A DNA stretch of 64,000 nt from Saprospiraceae bacterium (lineage in GTDB: Bacteria > Bacteroidota > Bacteroidia > Chitinophagales > Saprospiraceae). How positions within the stretch are numbered: the stretch's first letter is position 1; each line of letters opens with the position of its first letter. The translations under genes were made by a program, and so were the position numbers. Positions 36,707-46,535 of the stretch are shown one piece after another. A model generated the notes under the pieces. That model was not told the origin of the DNA, ran no database searches, and saw nothing but the letters and a program-made list of their open reading frames with translations. The stretch is from assembly GCA_016714445.1 (NCBI GenBank), contig JADJNF010000002.1, forward strand, positions 186,001-250,000, read 5' to 3'.

Positions 36707-37426
36707 TTAGTCCTGAAATTGATCAGAAATCTTTGTCAAATAGAACTTTTTTGCTTGAGTCTTGTCAATCCAAATGAGTTTCCCATCTCCGGTATAGATG
36801 TATTGATATCCTTCATCTGAAACAAAACCGGCTGAATCATGAGATGATCTATGGTAAGTAAACCACTTTTTTTCATCGCTAAATCTGGCTTTTATGCCAT
36901 CTCTGGTTTCGACAATATACACCGTTTTAGAAAAGTCCTTTACCTTCCATGTACCTTCAAGGTCGTTTGGTTCAATTTCATACTTTTGGTTTCCATTATG
37001 ATCATTTTGTTCAGAAAAATCATCCTCCTTATCTGAAAATTTTTGATCATATTCATTATAATAGTCACTCTTGTCATCACCCCTTTTATACCTTTGTCTA
37101 TCCTGACTTTTATATGTATTTAGCAAAATAAATGATAGTCTTACCTTCTTCCTCCTGTCTGTATACAAAATTTGATCATGACCAAACAGCCTGATTTTAT
37201 TGCCATATACATCATAAAAAGTCCCGCTACCTCTTCTGTCAAAAAATGTCCATCCGTATTTGGAATGTATACCTTTTACTTTAATTCCATCGGGAAATGC
37301 AAGTACCACAATCTGACGATCGATATAAGGGTTATACCATTTGCCGGATACAATATGTTGATTGGATTCAGCAAACAGAAATACCGGAAATAAAATAAGG
37401 ATGAAGTAAAAATATATTCTGTTCAT
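36707..37426 (-). CDS. Secreted hypothetical protein with two related beta domains
   Basis: Start taken at ATG 37426 (MNRIYFYF), which gives a clean signal peptide (to about residue 20). Two similar beta-rich modules (about 25-100 and 150-235) both contain a G-x-W start and a DGIK segment, separated by a highly charged D/E/K/N-rich linker. No known family. Convergent with the PLP gene. Confidence 0.65.
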   Translation of the reverse strand: MNRIYFYFILILFPVFLFAESNQHIVSGKWYNPYIDRQIVVLAFPDGIKVKGIHSKYGWTFFDRRGSGTFYDVYGNKIRLFGHDQILYTDRRKKVRLSFILLNTYKSQDRQRYKRGDDKSDYYNEYDQKFSDKEDDFSEQNDHNGNQKYEIEPNDLEGTWKVKDFSKTVYIVETRDGIKARFSDEKKWFTYHRSSHDSAGFVSDEGYQYIYTGDGKLIWIDKTQAKKFYLTKISDQFQD

Positions 37427-37653
37427 ATGACACTGATTTAACAATATTCTAAATGAGAAACGATGCCAATTATCTAAATAATGTTAACAATCTTATAAAA
37501 CAGAATTAAGGATAAGTTACCGGTTTGACTTTTTACTAAAAAATACAATATCCAGACAAAATGCAAATCTTGATTCATTTTACCAATTTTATACCCCCTT
37601 TTATTGCGATCCTAAAAATTTTTCATACTTTTAACATATCAAAAGGTTAGTTC

Positions 37654-39381
37654 ATGAAATCCATCTTATTTTATTCAGTAATTATTATCATCTTCTCATT
37701 TTCCTGCAGGAATTCAAAGGAAGGTAAGTCCACCGATACTTTTACCATTACTATACCTGACAGTCTGAGTGAAGGGGTCTCAGATGGCAGATTGGTGCTG
37801 ATGTTGTCAACAAATCCGGAAAAAGAACCTAGATTTGAAATTTCAGATGGTCCAAAAACACAGCAAGCTTTCGGAATGAATCTGGAGAATTGGAAAAAAG
37901 GGGAGAAGATTTCATTTTCAGTTGATGCGTTTGGTTATCCAATAACCAGTCTTTCTGATTTCCCTGCAGGAGAATATTATTTACAGGTATTGCTCCACAA
38001 ATATGAAACATTTAACTTATCAACCGGAAAAACTGTAAAACTTCCCATGGATCGGGGAGAAGGACAACAATGGAATCTGGCACCCGGAAACCTTTACAGT
38101 ACACCACAAAAAGTTTCCATCGGCAAATCAGGAAATATAGATATCATTCTGGATAAAAAAATCCCGCCCATCGAAGCTCCCAAGGATACAGAATGGGTAA
38201 AACATATCCGGCTAAAAAGTAAACTTTTATCAGAATTTTGGGGAAGGGATATATATCTGGGAGCACACGTCCTTCTGCCCAAAGACTGGAATACCAAAAC
38301 AGATGTTAAATATCCGCTGGCAATATATCATGGACATTTTCCTGCGGATTTTGATGGCTTCAGAACCATTCCACCGGATACCACCCTCCCATGTGAGTAC
38401 AGTGACAGATTTAAACTGGAATGTTATAACCGGATTGTGCAGCAGGAAGCTTATGATTTTTATAAAATATGGTCAGGACCTGATTTCCCCCGAGTCTTAG
38501 CCATTGAAATCCAACATCCTACCCCTTATTATGATGATTCGTACGCAGTAAATTCTGCTGCTCAAGGACCATACGGAGATGCGATTACTTATGAGTTAAT
38601 ACCTTACATCGAAAAAGAATTCAGGGGAATTGGCGAAGGTTGGGCAAGATTTATGTACGGCGGTTCTACAGGGGGCTGGGAAGCACTTGCCGCTCAAGTT
38701 TTCTATCCTGATGAATACAACGGTTGTTATGCAGCATGTCCCGACCCGATAGATTTCAGGGCGTTTACTGTGGTGGATATTTACAAAGATAAAAATGCTT
38801 ATTTTCTGGAAAGTAATTTTAAAAAAACACCCAGACCCGGGCAAAGGGATTATCTAGGACACGTGAGTGCTACACTTCAGGAAGTTGCTTACCGGGAGCT
38901 GGTCCTTGGAGACAAAAGCAGATCAGGCCAGCAGTGGGATATCTGGGAAGCCACTTACTCGCCGGTGGACAATGATGGATACCCAAAGCGGATCTGGGAC
39001 AGAATCACCGGTGACATAGATCCGGAAGTAGCAACTTACTGGAAAGAAAACTACGATTTATCATACATCATGAAAAGGGACTGGCCAAAAATCGGCAATA
39101 AACTGAAAGGTAAAATCAGAATTTATTGTGGGGATATGGACAATTATTACTTGAATAATGCTGTATACCTGACGGAAGAATTTCTTGAGAGCACAAAAGA
39201 GCCCTATTATGATGGTGAAGTAGATTACGGAGATAGAGCAGAACATTGCTGGAATGGTGACCATACTCAGCCAAACGCAATATCGAGACTAAGATATCAT
39301 CGTTTTTTTATACCGAAATGGGTAAAAGATCTGGAAAAAAATTCCCAAAAAGGTGTTGATCGGAAAAGTTGGATGTATTGA
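37654..39381 (+). CDS. Esterase-like lipoprotein (alpha/beta hydrolase), 575 aa
   Basis: The N-terminus ends in a lipobox-like FSFSC (about 14-18), so it is probably a lipoprotein. An N-terminal beta region precedes an alpha/beta hydrolase domain with YPLAIYHGH (about 216-224) and nucleophile GGSTGG (about 335-340), similar to esterase D/Fes-like enzymes. A conserved His occurs in AEHCWNGDHT near the end. Substrate unknown; the following muramidase-like gene hints at envelope or glycan processing, but that is inference. Confidence 0.75.
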   Translation: MKSILFYSVIIIIFSFSCRNSKEGKSTDTFTITIPDSLSEGVSDGRLVLMLSTNPEKEPRFEISDGPKTQQAFGMNLENWKKGEKISFSVDAFGYPITSLSDFPAGEYYLQVLLHKYETFNLSTGKTVKLPMDRGEGQQWNLAPGNLYSTPQKVSIGKSGNIDIILDKKIPPIEAPKDTEWVKHIRLKSKLLSEFWGRDIYLGAHVLLPKDWNTKTDVKYPLAIYHGHFPADFDGFRTIPPDTTLPCEYSDRFKLECYNRIVQQEAYDFYKIWSGPDFPRVLAIEIQHPTPYYDDSYAVNSAAQGPYGDAITYELIPYIEKEFRGIGEGWARFMYGGSTGGWEALAAQVFYPDEYNGCYAACPDPIDFRAFTVVDIYKDKNAYFLESNFKKTPRPGQRDYLGHVSATLQEVAYRELVLGDKSRSGQQWDIWEATYSPVDNDGYPKRIWDRITGDIDPEVATYWKENYDLSYIMKRDWPKIGNKLKGKIRIYCGDMDNYYLNNAVYLTEEFLESTKEPYYDGEVDYGDRAEHCWNGDHTQPNAISRLRYHRFFIPKWVKDLEKNSQKGVDRKSWMY

Positions 39382-39450
39382 TTTTTTTGAAATGCAAAAC
39401 AATAATTGAAAATAATATCTTATTGATCTACTTCAGGTATTAATATCGCC

Positions 39451-40580
39451 ATGCCATATACCTCACTCTTTTCACATCAAAAATATATTTCGGCAAAACG
39501 AATTGTTCTTTTTGCAATCAGTCTTCGTATGACTTCAATCAGAAGAAGTATCTTTTTGATATGATAGCAGAAGAAGGGAAGCTTCATCGCATATTGATAC
39601 CTGAGCACGGACTTTTTTCTGAGTACCAGGATCAGGAAAATATTGGGAATATAAGCTATAAAGATATACCTTGTTTTTCCATGTACAATAAAGAAACAGA
39701 AACCACAGGACCGGAAAAATGGATGTTTGAAGATGCTGATCTTTTGTTGATAGATGTACAGGATGTTGGCGTCAGATATTTTACGTACACTACACACATG
39801 TTTTTACTTTTGCAGTTTTTGAGTAAAAAATTTCCGGCAATGCCTGTTATAGTCATTGACAGACCCAATCCTATAGGCAAAAATGTAGAAGGAACCATAA
39901 TTGAAGGCAGATACACTTCATTTTTGGGTCAATCCGGAATGATACACAGACATGGTATGAGTACCGGAGAACTTTGTGACTGGTATATCAGACAATATAC
40001 TCTGGACATATTGCTTCATAAAGTCAATTATTGCACTCGACATAAACACTTCATACCACCATCACCCAATCTGCCTTCGATGCAATCACTGGAAGTTTAT
40101 CCTGGTCAATGTTTTTGGGAAGCTACCACTTTTAGTGAAGGAAGAGGCACTACCAGACCATTTGAGTTATTCGGACATCCTGATATTTCCTTTAAGACAT
40201 CTGAACAAATCAGCCAGCTATTCAATAAAAAATATTCTGGTCTTGCTTTTTTAAGGCCCACTTTTTTTATGCCGGTCTATCATAAACACAAGGATAAAAC
40301 CTGCTGTGGCTGGCAGATAATGATAGAAAATCCAGTTAAATATCACACTTTAACAGGTACTTTGGACATCATGAGATGGGTAAAATCTATGGCTACTGAA
40401 ATTGACTTTTGGCGTCCGGGAAAATACGAATATGATTCTGAAGCTACAGCTGCTCAATTACTCATCGGCGATGATGATTTGATAGGATATGTAAATGGTG
40501 AAATAGATGAAACTCAAATTCTTGATAAACTGATTTCAGCGCAAAATAATTGGGAGCAAAAAAAAGGATATTATAGATAA
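39451..40580 (+). pseudogene. NamZ-like exo-beta-N-acetylmuramidase (DUF1343), single frameshift
   Basis: The main frame from 39561 lacks the family's first ~37 residues. They are found upstream: ATG at 39451 encodes MPYTSLFSHQKYISAKRIVLF, and the frame then breaks at a T5 run (39509-39513). Adding one T joins it to CNQSSYDFNQKKYLFDMI in the 39561 frame, restoring the DUF1343 N-terminus. The rest is intact: IPEHGLFSE, LLIDVQDVGVRYFTYT, DRPNPIG and EGRGTTRPFELFG. The family removes terminal MurNAc from peptidoglycan fragments. Either a real mutation or a homopolymer sequencing error; the shorter frame from 39561 would lack the first strand of the domain. Confidence 0.8.
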
Positions 40581-40694
40581 ATTACAACAGTCAGTCGAAA
40601 AAAGTAACTTCCTCATCCTTTTACAAAACAAACATCCCGCAAAATACATTTATGTCTTTGAAATAAATCAAAACATCTGTTTCATCAAAATTGA

Positions 40695-41927
40695 ATGACT
40701 ATCCTTACCAAAAGTTTTTGTAAAAAACATCCACAAATAGTTTCCAACTCTTTGGACGGAAAATATAGCATAGAATTATATGATGCTATAAACGATGTGG
40801 AAGAGGCATGGTCATCTGTCGCCTCCGTACATGATCTTTTTTTTAGTCCAGATTTTCTTAGATGCATCGAAAAATTTCCTGCATCAGGCATTACGCCCTA
40901 TTATGGAATAGTAAAAGAAAAAAATGTGGCTGTAGGTATCATTTATTTTCAGTCAAAATACGTCAGACTAAAGGATAATCTCAGAAAGCCTGGGAGTGAA
41001 CCAAAAAATACTTTAGAAAAACTTACAGAACCATTCAGACATGCGGTAGTGGGAACATTAAATTTTCATACGATCATTTGTGGTAATCTTTTACTCACGG
41101 GCAAATATGGTTTCTATTTTAAAGACAGTGTGACAAGGGATGAACAATTTTACCTTGTAATAAAAGCCACGGATAAATTATCAGCCTTCCTCAAAAAACA
41201 GGATATAAAACCTGGCCTGATATTGATCAAAGATTTTTTTACAGAAGATACACCTCTTTCGGGAGAATATCATCAGGGATTTACAAAATTTACGGTACAA
41301 CCAAAAATGCTCCTTGAGCTGAAGCCTGAGTGGAAAACATTTGATGATTATCTGGATGATATGAAGTCAAAATACAGAGTAAGAGCAAGAAAGGCACAGC
41401 AGAAAGCATCGGATATCACTAAAGTTGTTTTTAATGAAGAAGAAATAGCCAATCACAGAGATACAATCAATGCCTTGTACAAAAATATCTCTGATCAGGC
41501 AGATTTTAATGCATTTGTTTTGCACGAAAACTATTTTGAAAACCTTAAGGCTACTTTGGGAAAAAACATGACCTTTACTACGTACTGGCGTAACAATAAA
41601 ATGGTGGCATTTTTTACAAGTATTAAAAATTTTGATATTCTGGATGCCCATTTTTTGGGTTATGATCCTTCTGAAAATGTAGAATGTCAACTATATCTGA
41701 ATATGCTGTATGATCTGATCAAGGAAGGTTTGGATAAAAAAGTTGCCCGAATAGATATGTCTCGAACTGCTGTGGAAATTAAATCTACCGTGGGTGCTGT
41801 GCCTCATGACATGTATCTCTACCTCAAACATACCAATACCTTTCTAAATAAAAGTGTAGAAACGGTACTAAGTTTTGTGAAGCCCGAGGCTGATTATGTG
41901 ATAAGAAGTCCTTTTAGGGACGAGTAG
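40695..41927 (+). CDS. GNAT/FemAB-like acyltransferase-fold protein, 410 aa
   Basis: A long two-lobed protein with a C-terminal GNAT-like lobe (about 220-385), including a basic RARKAQQK segment and an RIDMSRTAVEIKS region near 355. It resembles peptidogalycan-biosynthesis/FemAB-type proteins that transfer acyl or aminoacyl groups, but donor and acceptor are unknown. Cytosolic, no signal peptide. Follows the NamZ-like gene by about 115 bp, same strand. Confidence 0.6.
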   Translation: MTILTKSFCKKHPQIVSNSLDGKYSIELYDAINDVEEAWSSVASVHDLFFSPDFLRCIEKFPASGITPYYGIVKEKNVAVGIIYFQSKYVRLKDNLRKPGSEPKNTLEKLTEPFRHAVVGTLNFHTIICGNLLLTGKYGFYFKDSVTRDEQFYLVIKATDKLSAFLKKQDIKPGLILIKDFFTEDTPLSGEYHQGFTKFTVQPKMLLELKPEWKTFDDYLDDMKSKYRVRARKAQQKASDITKVVFNEEEIANHRDTINALYKNISDQADFNAFVLHENYFENLKATLGKNMTFTTYWRNNKMVAFFTSIKNFDILDAHFLGYDPSENVECQLYLNMLYDLIKEGLDKKVARIDMSRTAVEIKSTVGAVPHDMYLYLKHTNTFLNKSVETVLSFVKPEADYVIRSPFRDE

Positions 41928-42030
41928 TATTGTATTTTTGTTTATATACATTCTGTGTCCAATTTGAACTGATTATTTTATTTTTGGTATTTTTATCATA
42001 GAATTGCATTATATTTACAAACTAAATCAA

Positions 42031-42888
42031 ATGTATATGCTTCCTCAGAATATTATCAATCTTTATGACGAATATACCCACAAGCCACTTACAAGAATGG
42101 AGTTTATTCAAAGACTCACAAAGATTGTAGGCGGAACAGCCGCAGCGATGTCCATTTTGCCATTGCTGGAATCAAATTACAGGGCTCCGATTGAATCTGA
42201 TGATGAAAATCTTTTTACAGAAAAAATAAGCTATGCAGGTGTTAATGGTGAAATGAAAGCTTATATAGCCAGACCAAAAGAAGAGAAACCCTACCCTACC
42301 ATCATCGTCATACATGAAAATCGAGGTTTGACACCACACATAGAAGATGTGGCCCGAAGGGTAGCCAATGCCGGATTTTTGGCAGTAGCACCCAATGCGC
42401 TTGCACCTATAGGAGAAGTGGCGGATGAAGATGAAGCCCGAAAAAAATTCAGTGAACTTAAGGCTGAAGACAACCAGCAGAATTTTATCAGAGCGTTAGA
42501 TTACGCAAAAACAAGAGGAGACAGCAATGGGAACTTTGGATGTGTAGGATTTTGTTGGGGAGGCGCCATGTCAAACTATCTTGCTGCCAATGTATCCAAT
42601 CTGAAAGCAGCAGTTGCTTTTTACGGCAGACAGGGAACGGCTGAAGATGTGCCAAAAATAAAAGCTGCCTTACAACTCCATTATGCCGAAAATGATGAAA
42701 GGGTAAATGCAGGAAAGGTAGCTTACGAAGAAGCATTAATCAAAAATAACATCAAATTTGAATCTTATCTTTATCCGGGAGTTCAGCATGCTTTTCATAA
42801 TGATACATCTGTAGCCAGATACAATGAAGAAGCAGCTAAACTGGCGTGGGGCCGAACCATTGAGTTTTTTAAAAAGTATGTAAAATAA
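42031..42888 (+). CDS. Dienelactone hydrolase family protein, ~285 aa
   Basis: I prefer the ATG at 42031 (or 42037) over an in-frame TTG at 42004. A hydrophobic, Tat- or Sec-like segment (TRMEFIQRLTKIVGGTAA to about residue 45) precedes the DLH domain. The nucleophile Cys is in GFCWGG, the acid in YAENDERV, and His in GVQHAFHND near the C-terminus, so the Cys-Asp-His triad is complete. Hydrolyses carboxylester or lactone substrates; the natural one is unknown. Confidence 0.85.
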   Translation: MYMLPQNIINLYDEYTHKPLTRMEFIQRLTKIVGGTAAAMSILPLLESNYRAPIESDDENLFTEKISYAGVNGEMKAYIARPKEEKPYPTIIVIHENRGLTPHIEDVARRVANAGFLAVAPNALAPIGEVADEDEARKKFSELKAEDNQQNFIRALDYAKTRGDSNGNFGCVGFCWGGAMSNYLAANVSNLKAAVAFYGRQGTAEDVPKIKAALQLHYAENDERVNAGKVAYEEALIKNNIKFESYLYPGVQHAFHNDTSVARYNEEAAKLAWGRTIEFFKKYVK

Positions 42889-42894
42889 AACAAA

Positions 42895-43671
42895 TTACTT
42901 CCCGGAAAATACCGGAGATCTCTTTTCCAGAAATGCTGTTGTGCCTTCTTTGTAGTCATCGCTATTTCCAGCCAGGGTTTGTAATTCATCTTCCAGATGT
43001 AATTGTTGTTCCAGTGTATGTTGAAAAGTATGATTGAGTGCTTGTTTGGTTAATGCCAGACCATATGTTGGCATTTTTGCGAGTTGTTGTGCTATTTTTT
43101 GAACCTCTTCCAAAAACAAAACATCAGGATAAACCTTGTAAATCATTCCCATCTGCTGAGCTTCGGTGGCGCTAACTTTTTCAGCAAGCATCATCAGTGC
43201 TGTCGCTCTCTGCAATCCAATCAACCTAGGTAAAGTATATGTTCCGCCACTATCCGGAATCAAACCAATCTTGCTGAAAGCCTGTATAAAGGATGCAGAT
43301 TCGGTAGCCAACACTATATCACAAGCCAATGCAATATTGGCGCCTGCTCCTGCAGCAACACCATTAACAGCTGCTATGACTGGTTTGGGTATATTTCTGA
43401 TGCGGGTGATGATGGGATTATAGTGTTCACTTACTATTTTTGACAAAGGAGGACCACTGGGGTCAGTGGCTTCCTGCAAGTCCTGGCCGGCACAAAAAGC
43501 CTTGCCACTGCCTGTAATCACAATACATCTTACATTTTCATCCACTGTTGCCTGATCCAGTGCCGCGTGAAAGTCAAGCGCCATTGAGCGTATAAAGCTA
43601 TTGAATTTTTCTGCTCTTTCGAACGTAATAGTGGCAATATTGTTGGCTATATGGATAGAGATATTAGACAT
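42895..43671 (-). CDS. paaG: Enoyl-CoA hydratase/isomerase, PaaG-like, 258 aa
   Basis: Crotonase-fold protein: oxyanion-hole glycines in AFCAGQDL (about 58-65) and NGVAAGAGANIALACD (about 103-118), and IGLIPDSGGTYTLPRLIG (about 133-150), which is characteristic of PaaG, the ring-1,2-epoxyphenylacetyl-CoA isomerase of phenylacetate catabolism. The neighbouring paaD supports this. The catalytic epoxidase genes paaABC are not in the window. A general enoyl-CoA hydratase remains possible. Confidence 0.8.
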   Translation of the reverse strand: MSNISIHIANNIATITFERAEKFNSFIRSMALDFHAALDQATVDENVRCIVITGSGKAFCAGQDLQEATDPSGPPLSKIVSEHYNPIITRIRNIPKPVIAAVNGVAAGAGANIALACDIVLATESASFIQAFSKIGLIPDSGGTYTLPRLIGLQRATALMMLAEKVSATEAQQMGMIYKVYPDVLFLEEVQKIAQQLAKMPTYGLALTKQALNHTFQHTLEQQLHLEDELQTLAGNSDDYKEGTTAFLEKRSPVFSGK

Positions 43672-43684
43672 GCTGGTTTATTTA

Positions 43685-43815
43685 GTGATTTGGTGATCTG
43701 TGATCGGGTGATATTGTGATCTGTGATCGGGTGATATTGTGATTTGTGATCTGATGATCTGTAATCGGGTGATTTGATGATTTGGTGATTTGTGATTTGG
43801 TGATCTGTGATGGGT
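43685..43815. repeat. Tandem minisatellite (GTGATYTGTGATCGGGTGAT-like) between paaD and paaG
   Basis: A direct repeat of GTGATxTG units, with a near-perfect double copy of a ~24-bp unit (TGATATTGTGATCTGTGATC-like) then more degenerate copies. It fills most of the 191-bp gap between two same-strand genes. No spacers, so not CRISPR. Confidence 0.85.
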
Positions 43816-43862
43816 CATATTTTCAATTTCATACATCTGCATTCAAAATTCATCTTTCAGAT

Positions 43863-44348
43863 TTAATGGCATTTAAAATAATCAAAAGGTTCGAGACAAT
43901 CTTTACATTTATACAATGCTTTGCATGCTGTAGACCCAAACCGACTGATTAACTCCGTATGATAAGATTTGCACTGCGGACATTGTACCTTAGGTGAATC
44001 GCCATGCAGGAAAGAAACATCACCGGTTTTTTCGGCAGGTGGTGATATCCCGTAATCCAAAAGTTTTTGCCTCCCTTCTTTGGTAATCCAATCGGTTGTC
44101 CATGCCGGTTCAAGGACGGATATTACTTCCACATTATCATACCCGTGCTCCTGTAATGCAGATTTAATATTAACCGTGATCATATCCATGGCAGGGCAAC
44201 CATTATAGGTTGGTGTAATATATACGGTAATCTTGTCACCATCATCCCATTTTACATCCTTTAAAATGCCCAATTCTGCAATCGTAATTACAGGTATTTC
44301 CGGATCCGTTACTTGGCTCAATATGTTATAAATCTGATTAGTTTTCAT
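43863..44348 (-). CDS. paaD: Phenylacetyl-CoA epoxidase accessory subunit PaaD, 161 aa
   Basis: A MIP18/SufT-like N-terminal domain with DPEIPVITIAELG (about 16-28) and PTYNGCPAMD, followed by AWTTDWIT and a C-terminal Cys pattern CPQC, FGSTACKALYKC and PFDYFKC, closely matching PaaD, which matures the iron cluster of the PaaABC epoxidase. Its start overlaps the end of the PAP2 gene by 11 nt. The epoxidase itself is not in the window, so this is an orphan piece of the pathway. Confidence 0.9.
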   Translation of the reverse strand: MKTNQIYNILSQVTDPEIPVITIAELGILKDVKWDDGDKITVYITPTYNGCPAMDMITVNIKSALQEHGYDNVEVISVLEPAWTTDWITKEGRQKLLDYGISPPAEKTGDVSFLHGDSPKVQCPQCKSYHTELISRFGSTACKALYKCKDCLEPFDYFKCH

Positions 44349-44919
44349 ATATCACTTCTTCGTCATCAAAAATATGACCATAATATCTGGCAAATAATAT
44401 GGCCCAAATCTGACCAAGAATAAGACCTAATATAGCGCCGCCCAAAATGTCCAAAGGAAAATGAACTCCCACATAAATCTGGGAAAACCCGATAATGGCT
44501 GCCCAAGCCCAACAATATGGTTTGATCTTTTTAAAATGTTGTCCTAAAGTCATAACTAAAAAAGTCGCTACAGCAAAGTGATTGGTTGCGTGTGATGAAG
44601 TGAAGCTATAACCGGCACCACAATGGACTCGTTCGATCACATGAACATGTTCGGTATTGCATGGTCGCAAACGTCTGACAGTGCTTTTTACTGCCCTGGA
44701 ACTAATCAGATCTGCTGATCCAGCAGTAAGCACCAAAAATAAAACAAACCAATAGGCTTTCACTCCATAATTAAAAAACACAAAAGCGATGATAAAGGTA
44801 TATAAAGGTAACCAGAAATAAGGCTCTCTAATCCATGGCAAAACCATGTCAAACAAATCTGAAGACAGATCATTATTGACCCATTCGAAAATGGCGAAAT
44901 CAATTTGGATGATGTTCAT
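44338..44919 (-). CDS. PAP2-family membrane phosphatase, ~193 aa
   Basis: Start chosen at ATG 44919 (MNIIQIDFAI); an upstream in-frame ATG at 44937 is less likely. Five to six membrane spans and the three PAP2 phosphatase motifs: KSTVRRLRP, SFTSSHATNH and SQIYVGVHFPLDILGG. Members dephosphorylate lipid pyrophosphates such as undecaprenyl diphosphate. It overlaps paaD by 11 nt, indicating co-transcription with the paa genes. Confidence 0.9.
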   Translation of the reverse strand: MNIIQIDFAIFEWVNNDLSSDLFDMVLPWIREPYFWLPLYTFIIAFVFFNYGVKAYWFVLFLVLTAGSADLISSRAVKSTVRRLRPCNTEHVHVIERVHCGAGYSFTSSHATNHFAVATFLVMTLGQHFKKIKPYCWAWAAIIGFSQIYVGVHFPLDILGGAILGLILGQIWAILFARYYGHIFDDEEVIYEN

Positions 44920-45028
44920 ACATGAAGTTAACTCCAATAATCAGATTATTATTTTATAACACTAAAATGAGCCGATTAGTTGATCGTATATTTAAAAATG
45001 CGAGCATGAACTTATCAGAATCATTTAT

Positions 45029-45526
45029 TTAACAAAAATTTAGAATTTGATCCTTATCATCAATGTGGATTACAACCGCATCTGATAAACTATACCTTTT
45101 GATTACATCATCGAGCAAATAATCTCTTACCACGACAATCAGCGTGTTGATGTTTGATGTCCGTTCATGGAGCATTATTTTTAATTCCGGCTCCAGACCT
45201 TGCCCCCTTAATTCTAATTTTCCGATTTCGTCGATAATAAAAAATGAAGAGGAAATATCAGAAGCCTGAGAAATCATACGTTTAGCTTTGGCAAAGATAT
45301 CAGACCTGAAAGAAAATTTCCCAATACTTATAAGAGATAAACTATTACCTTTACTTGGTAATTCAAACTCCAATAATTCTTTAGAATTTAAGTCAAAAAA
45401 ACACCTTAGACCGTTCACATCAGGGCATAAAAATCCGGAAACGTCCTTTCTGTCTTTAAAAATATGCAAAAGGATAGACGTCTTCCCTGATTGTACAGGA
45501 CCTGTGATGACAATAATTCTACTCAT
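45029..45526 (-). CDS. THEP1-like nucleoside-triphosphatase, 165 aa
   Basis: Walker A GPVQSGKTS (about 9-17) and Walker B FFIIDEIGKLEL (about 94-105) with GQGLEP fit the NTPase_1/THEP1 family, monomeric P-loop NTPases of uncertain physiological role. Its start overlaps the end of the membrane-protein gene upstream by 8 nt, so the two are translationally coupled and probably act together. Confidence 0.85.
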   Translation of the reverse strand: MSRIIVITGPVQSGKTSILLHIFKDRKDVSGFLCPDVNGLRCFFDLNSKELLEFELPSKGNSLSLISIGKFSFRSDIFAKAKRMISQASDISSSFFIIDEIGKLELRGQGLEPELKIMLHERTSNINTLIVVVRDYLLDDVIKRYSLSDAVVIHIDDKDQILNFC

Positions 45527-46520
45527 GCATCATGGGCTCTTTTTCAGTCTGACCAATGACCAACAAACCCAATACCATATTTTTTATTTTGGTCCAACCC
45601 CTGTATTCACCATTCACCCAATTCAACACCCGATATGCTTTGTCCGTAAATGAAGGAATCTCATCCAGTATTTCGTTAAGTAGTTTTTTTTCAATTGTTA
45701 ATCCTTTTGAAAATCTCCTGATGAGATGCAAAAATATAGGGCCTGCAATAAAAATCAAACCTAAACTAACTATTATGGCTCGTAAAAAAATGAACAACAG
45801 TTCAGTCAGCTTCATTGATGGAACAAAAATATGTATTGCCAGTAGCACTAAAGCCAACACAATAAAACCAATGAAAACAGATTTACCCTGTTTCTTATAA
45901 AAAATTTTCTCCCCATCTTTACTCAAATTTATCTCCGGCATGTTCTGCGCCAATTCATAAACCTGTTTGGGTATAGATGGTATCCAGAGACCTATTATTA
46001 TTCCTACCATAAGATACAGCAAAACATAAATGAAAAAAATAAGCACAACTACAGATCCATCTCCGCTGTATCCAAAAGTTTTACCTATTGACTTTGCTGA
46101 AGTGTCTATGGCATGAAAGAAGTCAATACCATAAATCAGCAGTGAAATCAGGATTTTTTGTATCGCAGACTCCAGCAGACACATCACACTGAAAACAATG
46201 GTTTTAACAGAAAAGTGCTGGTAATTACGAAAAATAAGATGACCAAGATATCCCTGAAATATAACGGCTACGTAAGCTTGCCAGGGAGAATGAGGACTGA
46301 CAGTGAGTTTGACCATCAAAACAATGGCCAAAGCTTTTAATATTGAATTTTTATTATTCTCTCCGTAATAGCCCAACAATGCTATACAAATGACGGCAAT
46401 ACCACCCACAAATATACCCGTAAACGGAAGTTTCAACCCATGCAGAATACCCCCTATACCAGACTCCGCAAACGCCCATAATAAAATCAGACTTCTGGTA
46501 TTGATAGATGGATTGGGCAT
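45519..46520 (-). CDS. Unknown polytopic membrane protein coupled to THEP1 NTPase, 333 aa
   Basis: About seven or eight hydrophobic spans, with a soluble loop around 195-215 and a basic cytosolic C-terminal tail. The first spans (GIGGILHGLKLPFTGIF) faintly resemble ECF-transporter S-components, but I do not recognise the family. It lies 15 bp after metZ and overlaps the THEP1-like gene by 8 nt. A membrane protein powered or gated by the NTPase is a reasonable inference. Confidence 0.65.
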   Translation of the reverse strand: MPNPSINTRSLILLWAFAESGIGGILHGLKLPFTGIFVGGIAVICIALLGYYGENNKNSILKALAIVLMVKLTVSPHSPWQAYVAVIFQGYLGHLIFRNYQHFSVKTIVFSVMCLLESAIQKILISLLIYGIDFFHAIDTSAKSIGKTFGYSGDGSVVVLIFFIYVLLYLMVGIIIGLWIPSIPKQVYELAQNMPEINLSKDGEKIFYKKQGKSVFIGFIVLALVLLAIHIFVPSMKLTELLFIFLRAIIVSLGLIFIAGPIFLHLIRRFSKGLTIEKKLLNEILDEIPSFTDKAYRVLNWVNGEYRGWTKIKNMVLGLLVIGQTEKEPMMHE

Positions 46521-46535
46521 GAATAAATTTTAGAG

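Noticed and set aside
43685..43815. Possible CRISPR array
   Set aside because: Units are directly contiguous and degenerate, without unique spacers; it is a minisatellite.
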